Below are positions 14,245 to 25,469 of a stretch of 64,000 nt of DNA, in pieces (the first letter of the stretch is position 1; the number at the start of each line of letters is the position of its first letter). The notes under the pieces are model-generated. The model did not search any database. It was not told the origin of the DNA and saw only the letters and a program-made list of their open reading frames with translations. Origin of the DNA: Scortum barcoo (lineage: Eukaryota > Chordata > Actinopteri > Centrarchiformes > Terapontidae); NCBI GenBank assembly GCA_023238725.1, contig CM041538.1, positions 4,222,380-4,286,379 on the forward strand. Direction: 5' to 3'. Position numbers and translations under genes: made by a program.

Positions 14245-14312
14245 CTATCTCAGGTGTCTCTTACAAAAGACACCCTGATCTCAATGAGATTACCTGATTA
14301 AATTAAGGTTGT
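14245..14312 (+). repeat. Non-LTR retroelement 3' tail-like fragment
   Basis: The segment ending acaccctgatctcaatgaga, then ttacctgattaaattaaggtt, resembles the frequent fish retroelement tail of the form gatctcaatgrgattncctg(g)ttaaataaagg. Only this terminal part is recognisable. A following sequence with gagttccacagaccaggagc near 14370 may belong to the same or another relic. The family is assigned from memory of consensus-like words, so the call is tentative. Confidence 0.45.
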
Positions 14313-14672
14313 ATATATAAATGAGGGAATATCTTGTGTAACAGTGGTGTTCATCCCTACAACTGAGTTCCACAGACCAGGAGCACTGAAGCTGGAGGCT
14401 CGTACACCCAACTTAAAGGAACACACCACCAATTTTACACATAAGGTTCAGTTTACTTGTCACAGAGAACACTACTTAACAATAAACAAAAGGAGTGGGA
14501 GTATGGGAATTTAATAATCCAATGATTTTGGAGTTTCACTCCAAATTATTACATTAGTACATACATTACATACATTACATTAGTGATGTGCAATAATAAA
14601 TCACTAGAGAAGGTACACTAACATAATGCAGTCCTGCAGGTTAGAGTATTTAGTATATCGAGTGATATATAT

Positions 14673-14847
14673 GGGGTAGACAAAATATTAGAAACACCTC
14701 TTCATAAAATACAGTTGAATCAAGATCTCCCTAAAACTGTTTCAACATATCTGAGCATTCTTACCTTAATTAAGATTTATTTTGTGGCTGCTTTATTAGA
14801 TTCATTAGCTTTAGATAGGCATGCCTAATCGACTGGCAACTGAGTGA
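14673..14847. mobile_element. Degenerate DNA-transposon-like relic
   Basis: It begins ggggtagacaaaatattaga, a terminus-like word shared by many non-autonomous fish DNA transposons. It runs to gcctaatcgactggcaactg, another recurrent dispersed word. No transposase and no clear matching inverted terminus are seen. The boundaries are approximate. Confidence 0.4.
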
Positions 14848-15599
14848 ATGTCAGTGTAACTTAAAATAATCCACACACCTCTTATGTGAACACTATCTTA
14901 CTTCAACGTCACATATTCTATACTATACATGGTGACAAAACACAAATAAATTCAGTTCAACAGCTACAACACTGCACAGATTTTTTAACAAAATGCCTGC
15001 AGTTCACAACATTATTTCAAACCCTGACATGACCCTTGAATGACACAATAATGTAACACGCCTGGGGCTTTGCTCCTAGTCTCTCTACTGTAAAAGGAGC
15101 TGGGCAGAGGAATGATAACAGACAGTGGGATCAGGATGATGTAACTGCAGGTCACACTGTAAGACGAGATGTTCAATGTCGGACAAAAATAATCAGCTCT
15201 AACTCTATTAGATAGTATTGTGTTTTGTATTTTTTTGTAACTAAGGAGCTGACTGGAGCGAATCACAGCAGACACTTCGGTCAACATGATGTCAGTGGTC
15301 AAACAGTTCGCATGCAGAGAGAATCACACATAGTTTCACCACAAATGTCCACTCTCCTGCTCACACAACTCATCAATAATCGCTGTCAGTCCAGTCTCTA
15401 GCAGAATGGTTCCACCTCATTGGCCGTGATTAATTGTATACAATGTTTTCCCATGATTCTCAGCATGGCCGTCGCAGACTGACTCCATTTGGAATTCTGG
15501 GAGTGGACTGTGGCAGCGCTTCTCACTGGAGCCGTGACCTCTCCTTCACTCCCTCACCGCCCGCCCCTTTAACCTTTCCACTCTACCCTCGGTGGGTTC

Positions 15600-15860
15600 A
15601 GGATGGACTGGCAGTGGCCGGGTGAGGAGGCCGCAGTGGTGAATTATGGCCGAGCCAGGACATGGTCAACGTGCCAGGATTTCTCATGCAGACGGAGAGG
15701 CATGGCAATTACAATTTTAGTCAATAATTGAAGCATAATGAAGATGGATGGGGTCAGCAGCGAATGAAGCGAGGTCACATCACGGGCTAATTCACAACAT
15801 TTATTTTAGAGCACAGCAAGCTAATAGCTGAGAACAGGTGAACAGGGCTAAACAGAGGAC
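15600..15860. promoter_or_regulatory. Candidate intronic cis-regulatory element (homeodomain-like words)
   Basis: This repeat-free stretch includes ggcaattacaattttagtca, ataattgaagcataatg, a nuclear-receptor-like gaggtcaca near 15770 and gggctaattcac. The clustering of several ATTA/TAAT cores in otherwise mixed-composition DNA resembles developmental enhancers. The function is inferred only; alignment to other fish would decide. Confidence 0.25.
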
Positions 15861-16788
15861 GGCCATCACTCCACCCACAGAATTTTAAATATGCAAACAA
15901 TCAGCCACTACCATCTGTGCATTCACCAAGAAAAAAAAGGATTACGATATATAACTGCACTGACTGACTACACTTACAGATTTAGAAATTTTACACAGAC
16001 TGATCGAGGCAAAGGAGGGGAAGCAAATTAAAATCCTTGTGCTAAAATCTAAAATCATAGTTCCCATTTTGTGTCCAGTATGTTACATTTTCAGGCAAAA
16101 ATCTGACCTTAAATGTACCTTGGAATACCCAGTCCCTCTTGATCACCCTTTAACTGCTTTCTCAGTTCTGCAGCGTCAAGGTGCATGAAGTCGACTAATC
16201 CATCTTCTGATTTACGTGTTACACTAACGAGCAATGCTGCTAGAGTTGAACTGAAGTTTCACTAACTGTGAAGGTGCAGATGTTTGGATTGATGATGATT
16301 GGACAAAGGAATAAAAAGGTAAATGTGGATTTTTACACCATGGTGCTGAGTGATAAATAAGCAGTCTCATGATTAGAAATCAACAAACTTGCAGTCCGTT
16401 ATTTCTTGAAATGTAATCAGATCTAAAAAATAAATTTAAAATAGATAAAATAGTAAAAGTAAAGTTTAGCAAAGCTACCCATGGCCATATGGTTTTAGAT
16501 GGAGCACGTAGATTTCATGGAGATGAATTCATGGCTTTATAGAACAGAAGCTTGCAGATTTTGCTCACTGGTTGTAAAGGGGATTGTACTACCTAAAGAC
16601 TGACACCAACCTTTTCGGTGAACTACAGGCCAAGCTACAAAAGCGGCACCAAACTCCCCTTCAGGCTCAGAAAATGGATCTCGTAAGCAGCGGTTGAGAA
16701 AATAGACAAGAACGAGACACGGATAACATGTTAATAAGTTCTAGTCTGTTCTCAGCGAGCTGTATGAAACACAATAGGTCAGGTTTTT

Positions 16789-16820
16789 GGCCATAATCTG
16801 CGCTCAATCGGCCATAATCT
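16789..16820. repeat. Direct repeat of an 11-mer spaced 21 bp
   Basis: ggccataatct is found at 16789-16799 and again at 16810-16820. Starts are exactly 21 bp apart, about two helical turns. It could be a paired protein-binding site or a chance duplication. Confidence 0.6.
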
Positions 16821-19687
16821 CTTTATAAGTCGGAGTAATGCCCAGTAATATGAACGAGGAACAAGTCTTGGAGTCTCTCCTCTGTGGGTAAATATACAAC
16901 AACCTGGGAGTCGCGATTCTCATATCTGACCCATCTGAGCACACTAACAGTCTAACACAGAACCATCTGTGGATCTTTAGAAGGACACTGATGCCTCATT
17001 GGCTTCTGGTGAGTGAGTGTGTCTTTGCTACAGTAAGCTTCAGCCGTGCCCTGCCCAGAGAAAGGAGAGGAGTGGGCGGGTTGGGGATTCAACAGTGTCA
17101 AAAGGATCTGGTTCTGCCTGAAATCACCAGTGGTCTCCACAATAAGGTCATTATACAAGATTAGATGCACTTATTGGTTATTCATCATTTTTCTTTGATC
17201 AGTTTTGGTGAGGTGCAAGATAAAAAATGTCTTAATATGTCAGTAAACAAGGTGCACACACATGCAGACGTGCACACTGCGTGAACTGGACCTGAACCCA
17301 GCTCAGTGTCTGTTTAAACTAAACGATCCAAGTTAATGCGAACAAATATCCAGTGAGCTGCTCAGAAGTTTCCTCATATCCTGCCCTAGCCCACACACAC
17401 GCACACGCACACTCAATATGGAAGCATACACACGCAATATACACAATATTCCCCACCTCAAAAATGGGCCCTCTGGCTCCTGTGTTAAACAGTGTTAAAC
17501 CATTCCTGTAGCAGTCATGAGAGTCAGTCAACAATGCCTTTTGTTTCTGTGTCCAGGATGTATTTAAAAAAAACTGGTGCCTGGGCTCGTTTGTCAAAAT
17601 TGATATTTTTGTCGCACTAAAACTCCCCAGCTTTCCCCTGCTCACTAAGACTCTGGGCGTACCTCAGTGCGACTTTGCCAAAGCTTGTACAACTGCGTGG
17701 TAAAATAGTACAAATGCAGTCTGAGTAACTCGCCAGTGCGTTTTGGCAAAGGCTGCCAGCATGTTTCTCCGACAGTGACCCACTGTGTTTAATATGCCAC
17801 AGCCTGCCAAGGGTCACTTTCCATTTGGCTTCGGCATTGAAACCGAGAAAGGCGTGGAGAGAGTGAGTGAGAGAGAGCGAGAGAGGACGTAGACAGACGG
17901 AGCAGCCTACCAGGAATCTACTGCTGTTTAAGCAGGAAACACCCTTCCTCAGTGACAAATTGATGAACGCGCCCACCTCGCACTTTTCCCCTAATCAATA
18001 ATTCAACAGTGACCTCATATGAATATAAACAAGCTTTGAAATTTTAATAAGGACAACTTTGTCCAGCACAGCCAAACAGATGTCATGTGTCTACAGTTGG
18101 TGCTCAAAATATTCAAATCCTATTAGAAATCTTGTGTTGTTAATTCAAACTTTGTGTCTCTGAAGATGTGGGAATGTAACACCCCAGGATGTCAGTAGCC
18201 TGACACTGACTGCTCTAAGTGTTTACAAAAGCTAATTCTCATGTCAAACTGAGCTCTTTCTCACAGCTCCCGTCTGCTTGTCTGCGTGAAAGATCTAGTG
18301 CTTCTCTGTCGCTTTCGGTCTCCGTCCACATCTGTCTTCCCCTGGCAGCGACAGATGTTTGGAAGCACAGCAGGAGGTCAATAACAACTTGTACTCTGAG
18401 GTCTGATTTCAATCGGCCGGAGCATCGGGCTGACGTCTGAGAACAAAAGTTAAGAATCTGGTCTGTGGTCTGAAAATGTCAGGACGCGGGACGACGACGT
18501 CAGAAGAAAACGGTGGAGTGGAAACTGCTCATTTTGGTCTTCGTGGAGTGTGGGACAATACCAGCTGAGGCTGAGAGACAGGCGTGTGCACAGAGAGGGA
18601 GAGAAACTGACAGAGGTGGAGAATGATGGATAGCTTTCCATACAGAGCCCATCCATTTTCCAAAAGCTAAAAACAAACATGGCAACTTATTTCCTTAATA
18701 AACCTGACACAGCATCAAAGGACCATTCTCAGCACATGACAGATCTTCCTGGCTGTTTTTCTATTGGTTATCATCACAGTTCAGCTAACAAAGTAACTGC
18801 TGAGACACATAGCAACATCCTTTGAAGAGTCTATGAGCCGTCAGATGATCACACAGGTTGTAAACTGATTAGCCAGATTATTATAAACCACTAATTTTAT
18901 TGTTTGTTTCTGTCTGTCAAATGTGTGTTGACTCCTCATCCACATGCAACCACCTGTTATCACACAACCAGGATCTATGCTTAGGTCACATGATGACAAA
19001 TAAGTTATCTCCATGGTAACTCAGACAACTCCATCGGCTGATGAGGCCTGTGTGATGCAGCAGAGTATTGGAAAAGGCTGAAAAAGTGTTAGAAAACAAG
19101 ACAAGTTTTAATACTGGAATTATCCTGTAAGTTCAAAATATTTCTTTATTGTCTTTCTAAAACTTCTTACAAAGAAAACTCTTGCACTGACAGACTCTCC
19201 TACAGGTGCTTACTGACTCTGTGAGCTACTTTTACCTGATGAGGATCTCAAGACCGAAACATATAACTGATCAACAACAGGGGGGATTTTTTGGCTCTTT
19301 TAAAAATTTCCAAATGTTTTGCGCTTCCTCTGAGAATAAAAATCTGGGAGTGCAACGGATAAACAGAAAATCTTTCACTACTCCACAACCCCACCTTTGT
19401 CCCTAACCTAGTGAGGCTGAATGGAGGCCACCCACCCTATTTTACTTCTGTTGCCAAATGGAGATATAAGGGGCAAAAAAGACAGAGCTTAAGGATGAGA
19501 AAGTGTGTGTGTAAGTGTGTGTGTGTGTCAGGGATATGAATAATGTATGAGTGGCAGGTCTGATTGATGTGGGGTATTGGGTTTCCAGCCAGCCAGTGGA
19601 GGGGCCGTGTGTCCGTGCCCAAACCCCAACACACTGCAATGCTGACTTCAAAGGGTGTGGTCTGGACTCACTCAAATACAAACACAA

Positions 19688-19710
19688 ACTCTCTCTCTCT
19701 CTCTCTCTCT

Positions 19711-19752
<42 letters not shown>
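19688..19752. repeat. Compound (CT)n(CA)n microsatellite
   Basis: A (CT) run at about 19688-19710 is followed directly by a (CA) run to about 19750. Confidence 0.95.
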
Positions 19753-19884
19753 CACATACACTCAGATGCAGAAACTCACTTACTCATTCAGACTTTTGCT
19801 TTTACACACGCATCTTCTGAACAACTCACATAAATGAAGACACATCTGCACACTCTCTTTCCTCAGAAATGTACACACATGAAC

Positions 19885-19909
19885 TCACACACACACACAC
19901 ACACACACA
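19885..19909. repeat. (CA)n microsatellite
   Basis: A perfect CA run, the second of three CA tracts within about 400 bp. Confidence 0.95.
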
Positions 19910-20072
19910 GACACGCTGGACTTCCTGTGCTCCCAAACAGGAACACACAGGGTGCTGTGTGCTGGATGGTGGGTCTGGGATTTGGGCGGAGGGAGGCCTG
20001 GCTTTCCACACCTGTGTTTGCAGCAGTAATTAAGGGCACATTCTATTTCGGGGCATGCGAGCATCCACGCGC

Positions 20073-20099
20073 TACACACACACACACACACACACACAC
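20073..20099. repeat. (CA)n microsatellite
   Basis: A perfect CA run, the third in the 19.7-20.1 kb cluster. Confidence 0.95.
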
Positions 20100-20553
20100 T
20101 GAGGCACACAGAGAGAGCTCTCAGTGGCCGAGGCCTAAGGTACACGTAAGCTCTTCTCTGGTTGGAGAGTGTGAATGCCAGTGGAAAGCTCTAAATGGCC
20201 TGTAAATACAAACAGTCATATTTCCAGTTCCAGGCCATTTAAGAGCTCATCATGGTCTGCCCACGCACACGCCTTCAAGACATGACAGACAGCAGACCTC
20301 GAGGATATTAACTCAGCGAGGAAGCTTTGTCACATGATTAACCCACATCTCCCATCTTAAAGGTCAGTTCCAGTATTATTTCACCTTTTCATTATTATCT
20401 AAACACGATCTATAAATAAGACCAAAACTGTAAATCAGTAAATCTACCCCACTACCTAAAGACTACCTACCTAAAGATACAGCTTAAACATCTGCGCATC
20501 TACCATAGTCCAAAACACCTAAAGCAGAAGTATGTTACTTGTTTAAAAATGTC

Positions 20554-20611
20554 TTTATATATTATTATTATATATTATATAGCATATATATATTATTATA
20601 TTATATATGCT
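20554..20611. repeat. AT-rich TTA/TA low-complexity tract with inverted repeat
   Basis: The segment alternates tat and att units. Its second half, 20581-20611, begins agcatatata and ends tatatatgct, exact inverses that can fold as a hairpin. Confidence 0.85.
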
Positions 20612-22751
20612 AAAACTGTCACTCCTGTCACTGTGTCCTGACAGTTGTAGACGAGACAGATAATCTGTGATAAAAATTTGACTCATCAGGCTCCACCTAA
20701 TGCCATTTGACAAAAATCCACCACGCCCAAATGAAAACAACCAATCAGAACAGAGTATCCGATGGAGCTTCAGTCCTTGCTCCCCTCGACCCTAACCCTA
20801 ATTCAGAGCGTACGTAATGGCCAATAAACAACCATCAACAGCAGCTTAGACACCAAGGATAGATAAACAGCAGAGGACCGATGAAGCAAAGAGAGTAAAA
20901 AGAAAGAATCTGATCTGGGGAGGGGCTTTGGAGGAGAGCTGGAGCCCACCATGGAGAGAAGAGGAGGGAGCTGGAGGGTGGACTCGCTAGATCCACTGTC
21001 TTCTCAATCTCACTACCTGTAGCTTTAAAGCCCCATGAATTAATAGTTTTTAACAATCCACAGCAATAACAAAAAAATGAAATGTGTTGTGAAAGGAAGT
21101 GTTCACAGTGACAAATCAAAAGGCAACACTCCTCCAACACTGCAAAGCTAATTAGCCTCTTTTAGTTACTGTTTGTTTACTGTTTTTAGCAAACAAGCTC
21201 AGAGAAACAAACTACTACTGCAGAGATCATTTAATGATCAAATTTCTTCATAATGAAGAGACACCTTAATGCCACTGTTTTTAAAATATGTTTTGTATGT
21301 ACTTTAAGTGTTTTAAGTTGTAAGATTTTGATGACAATGGTTTTATTTGCTACATGAGGATGTAGTTTTACTCTTTCAATGGAGCTGAATGATAAAATTT
21401 AATTTCATATCATCATATAATCCATAGTATAATATCAGGCAAAAAAACTCAACTCAGTTCTCTAAGAGTTTCCTTTTTGTAAATGAGCACTGGTCACAGG
21501 TCAAATGCAGGGGACAGTTTAGTAAAGAGCTTCGTCAGCCTTCTCAGCAGATAATAACACACCTTTCCGACAGCAGCATCCATTCTGCTCTGGATTTCTA
21601 AATTTGTATCTGGTGTATTTTTGAATCTTCCCAGCCACGTGGCCAGCACATGAGAGACTACGTAACCCACCTCGCGGCATGTCACACCAGTCTGCAGCTC
21701 AACAGCTCAAGGAATAAAACAAGCATGACAGGCCGTGACAGTCACCAATCTGCGAGGTCTATACTTTGAGGTTGCGCTGGTTTGGAGAGCAACGAGGCAA
21801 GCTATTGCGCTGTGAAAAACTTAAGATTTGTGAAGACGGGGAGTAAACACAGGGAGGGTGAAACGTGCTTATTCATTCTCTTTCCTCCTTGCTCCCTCGC
21901 AATCTCGTAAACACACACGCATGGTAATTACGTCTCATTAGAGCACTCAGGGCCTTTCATGTAGCTGCTGAACATGGCCACCGAATCTCCCCTCTGGCCC
22001 ACAGACATAAACAAACACTTCAGCTGGCCTGCCCCCTGGAGCCATGGAGCCTCCGCTCCACAATGGAGAAGCAGGGATTCCCCTTCGCCATGGCGCATGT
22101 CCCCACCTCTAACTCCACAGCGCCACCTGCTTCTTTCTTTTACTTTCATTCTGTCTCACGATTTTCTGCTGTTCCCTCCTGCTCTCTAAACAGACAGATG
22201 CATGAAAACAACCAGCAAGAGTTGAAAACAGAGAAGGAAAGAGGGACACAGAAGTCAGAGCTGCCTGCCTGCTGCGGGTCGGTAATGATATAATGAGAGG
22301 ACTGCAGTGTTTAGTGGGCGGCTATTTTTATAGCAACTGTCAAGACAAATGTGCAATCATTCACTTTGATTGAGTGAGTGTGCGCGCGCTTGTCCGTGTG
22401 CATGTGCGCATGACAGCTCGGTGCACATGTGTGACGGGAAGCTGACTAGGGGATTGTGAGGTTTGCCAAAGAGAGACACAGAGAGTGAAGGAGGGCCAAG
22501 AGAGAGAGAGGGGGGGAAATGGAAGGAAAAGACGTGACTGGAGGAAAAAGAAAAAGGGAAAAGCAAACAGAGAGGTGTCACTGACAACAACAAAAAGCCC
22601 GGTTCTGGCATCGAGTGGAGGGTCAGCGAGAGGTGATGGCTGGGTCAAGCTGAGGTCAAATAAGGTGCAAAACCAGTAACTCTGGGGCAAGTTTAGAATG
22701 AAAACAAACCGCCGCTATCACTGCAGGTCACAGACAGGGCCTCCCCTCAGG

Positions 22752-22752
<1 letters not shown>

Positions 22753-22790
<38 letters not shown>

Positions 22791-22796
22791 CTCTCG
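22753..22796. repeat. (CA)n(CT)n microsatellite
   Basis: A CA run of about 17 units passes into CTCTCTCT. Confidence 0.95.
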
Positions 22797-23074
22797 CTCA
22801 CATTGCTTGGGGGCCACTTAATTAAAAAAGAGATCCCTGGCACTCCCTTAGAAAGTCCCACCTTCTAAAAGCAAATACACAGTTCTCCATCGCGGCTGTT
22901 TTAACAAGGATAGAGTTTAATATGAGCAGCGTCGAGTGAAAGCCTCATTATGGTGGAGAGAGAGAGACTCTGAACGGCATGTCAGTTCTCTCCTCATCCG
23001 TCAGACCGACACCTCGGCACAGCATTTCCTCACCAATTATGCACAGGTCTCCAATCTCACTGTACATGTGCCCG

Positions 23075-23076
<2 letters not shown>

Positions 23077-23111
<35 letters not shown>
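23077..23111. repeat. (CA)n microsatellite
   Basis: A perfect CA run of about 17 units. Confidence 0.95.
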
Positions 23112-23113
<2 letters not shown>

Positions 23114-23730
23114 CCATGTTGTTACATTGTTACGTATAAAGTCTTAGGTCGTTTATATGCGGCGTGTGTGTACAACAATACAATAACATTAACACATCCT
23201 CAAATTGCCGCCATAACATATTGCAAACGTGTGTTTGTGCATGCCAGCATGTTTGCAAGTGTAAAATATGTGTGTGTGTGTCTGTGTGTGAGCTTGTGTG
23301 CCATGCAGGGACGCACGCCCGGTTTAATATCATAAGCCTGTTCGAATGGGGATCTACTATAAGTCTAATAAAAAACAGACAACATGAGGAAGCCATTTGG
23401 CGTAGTGCGATGAGGGGAGACAGGCTTTCAGTGCTGTGACCCAACAAATGTTTCCATTCCATTAAAGCCATCAGGCCTGTTTGAAAGTGGACTGCTTAGG
23501 ATGCTGTCTCTGCCACGCTCGATAGACTACAGGCAGTTCTAGGTGGGCCTGGTGGGAAAATGCTACTTGGATCTGAATTGCTCCCTCCCTGCACCTGAAG
23601 TGGTGTTCAGTTCATAAAAAAACACAATCAATTGGTAAATGAGGCAGTTCTGCATAAATAAGAAACAACAAAGACAAAGGCAACGTTCACAAATGGGACA
23701 CTGAAGCAAATGGACTTAATTACGGACTTT

Positions 23731-23759
23731 TTACTATATAACTCTAGGTTATATAGTAA
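23731..23759. repeat. Perfect inverted repeat, 12 bp arms, 5 bp loop
   Basis: ttactatataac at 23731-23742 and gttatatagtaa at 23748-23759 are exact reverse complements around tctag. The arms are AT-rich, too short and too weak for a typical microRNA precursor. No flanking duplication was seen. Confidence 0.9.
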
Positions 23760-24923
23760 CATGAATTCTGACCTGTGTACATTTACAGCAGCAAATACTA
23801 CTTTTGTTGGTCCACCAATAAATCAGATCCTCTACAAACAGACATGAGTTTTTATGCATTTCATAAGCCCTGCGCAGTTTCTGTGGAAGTTATGGCAGAA
23901 TCAGAAAGCGTTTTGGCGAACCTGATGAAACCTAACAACGAGTCTGTGCATACAAAGAGCTGGATTTGAAGATTTGAAGAGCCAGACCCCCCAAGCTACA
24001 CGGACCTCTGTAATGTGACCTACAGGTAAGATTTGTGTTCAGGTTGGAGAGAAGACAGCTGCCTTCTTACGTCTGATTTAGGGGCTATTATAAATGGTCA
24101 ATTAAACACATGATAAAATTCTAGTGAGCAACGCTTATGAAACTATTTTTCACCACTCACATGGCCCTCGACCAAATTGATACAACATGACTAGAATTTT
24201 CGTGATTTATATATATATTTATATTAAATTGGCAGTGCACCACAAATGACCCAATGTCAGGGTCACACAGAAGAACAAGGAAATAAGCAGCAGAAGTACA
24301 ATATATATTACTCAAAGAAAACAATATATCACATTAACATGTGCAAACAAACACTTTTTTAGATGTTCACAATTGGACTTATTTGATATTATAGGCCGAG
24401 TCATATTGATGCTTCAATGCAAACAAACACACACACGCATGCAGTACGAGTACATGTGCACGTGGACGCAAACACAGCCACAGAGACTTGAGTATCAAAG
24501 GGGTCAGTCAGTCAGACAAAAATGTAATCGACAGAGAGAGCGAGAGAGGGGGAGAGAGCTGTGAGAGAGCAAAAAGGGCAGAGACTGTGACTGAGCTCTT
24601 GTGATATTTGGCTCGGTTTCGACACTCTGCAGTCTGGACGGAGAATCTTCCCACGAGCCGCTAGACCGTCTGACAGAGCGAGAGCGAGCGAGGGAGTGTG
24701 AAGGAGCAGGAGAGGAGGTCACACACATTCCAGTCCCAAAGAGTCGGCCAGACTCCTCAGACAATTAAAACAAGATGACCCCCCCTCCCCCAAACACCCC
24801 TAATCATCCATCTACTCCATCAGTCCCGTCTGCTAGTCCACTGAAGGCTCCCCTTCACTCCCTGACTCACACTCCCTAAAATGTCACTACATGAGACTCA
24901 GCCTTTTCCTTATGACAAGACTC

Positions 24924-24969
24924 AAACACACACAGAGACACACAGACACACACATACACACACACACAC
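24924..24969. repeat. Interrupted (CA)n microsatellite
   Basis: CA units are interrupted by gaga, gaca and cata. Confidence 0.9.
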
Positions 24970-25437
24970 GGATTATAGCATTAGGGTGCCTCTCACACTT
25001 GTGCTCCCCAATCAGGGAGTGTCTCAGCTTCACGGGCCAGCTGTGGACTCTACCTACTGCTGCTCTCTCGCTCAGTTCAATACAATTCACTTCCTCTCAG
25101 TAAAGCTTTGTTGGCATCACTGACTCTGGGTATCGAATCAATACTTTTCTGGTACCAGCTGAAATGTGTGTCAGAGTAGTGAAAACTGCCAAAAACCAAA
25201 AGCTGGCATCAGTGGTCTGGTCAGATTTGTAATCCTCAGTTACTCTGTGATAAAATAGTTCCCGATTTTCACAAATAGTTTTCAAAGACAAGGTTTTTAT
25301 AAGTGCTTTATCTATGACATAAAATCAGACTTTAATGTGCTGCAAACCTTTGTAGAAACACAAGCTTATTTTGATCAGCATTTGATTTTGATATTATAAC
25401 AAAACTGACTTATCCTGTCACCACTGACAACAATTAA

Positions 25438-25469
25438 GTATACATTTAATAAAGTGTACATTTAATAAA
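25438..25469. repeat. 16 bp tandem duplication, one mismatch
   Basis: gtatacatttaataaa is followed immediately by gtgtacatttaataaa. Confidence 0.85.

Larger units (their letters stand above)
14848..23730. other. Intronic sequence, no gene recognised
   Basis: Apart from microsatellites (listed) and AT-rich palindromic sequence at 20554-20611, this stretch is single-copy-looking. Candidate regulatory stretches are listed at 15600-15860 and 16785-16825. Purine-rich sequence lies at 17860-17885 and 22480-22560. No coding frame is convincing; open frames near 19442-20205 simply read through CA/TG repeats. Confidence 0.8.

Noticed and set aside
19442..20205. Several overlapping open frames of 60-123 codons
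   Set aside because: They read through CA/TG and CT microsatellites (HTHTHT, VCVCVC, LSLSLS), which lack stops in several frames.
20790..20801. ccctaaccctaa, telomere-like word
   Set aside because: Fewer than two full units; not an interstitial telomeric array.
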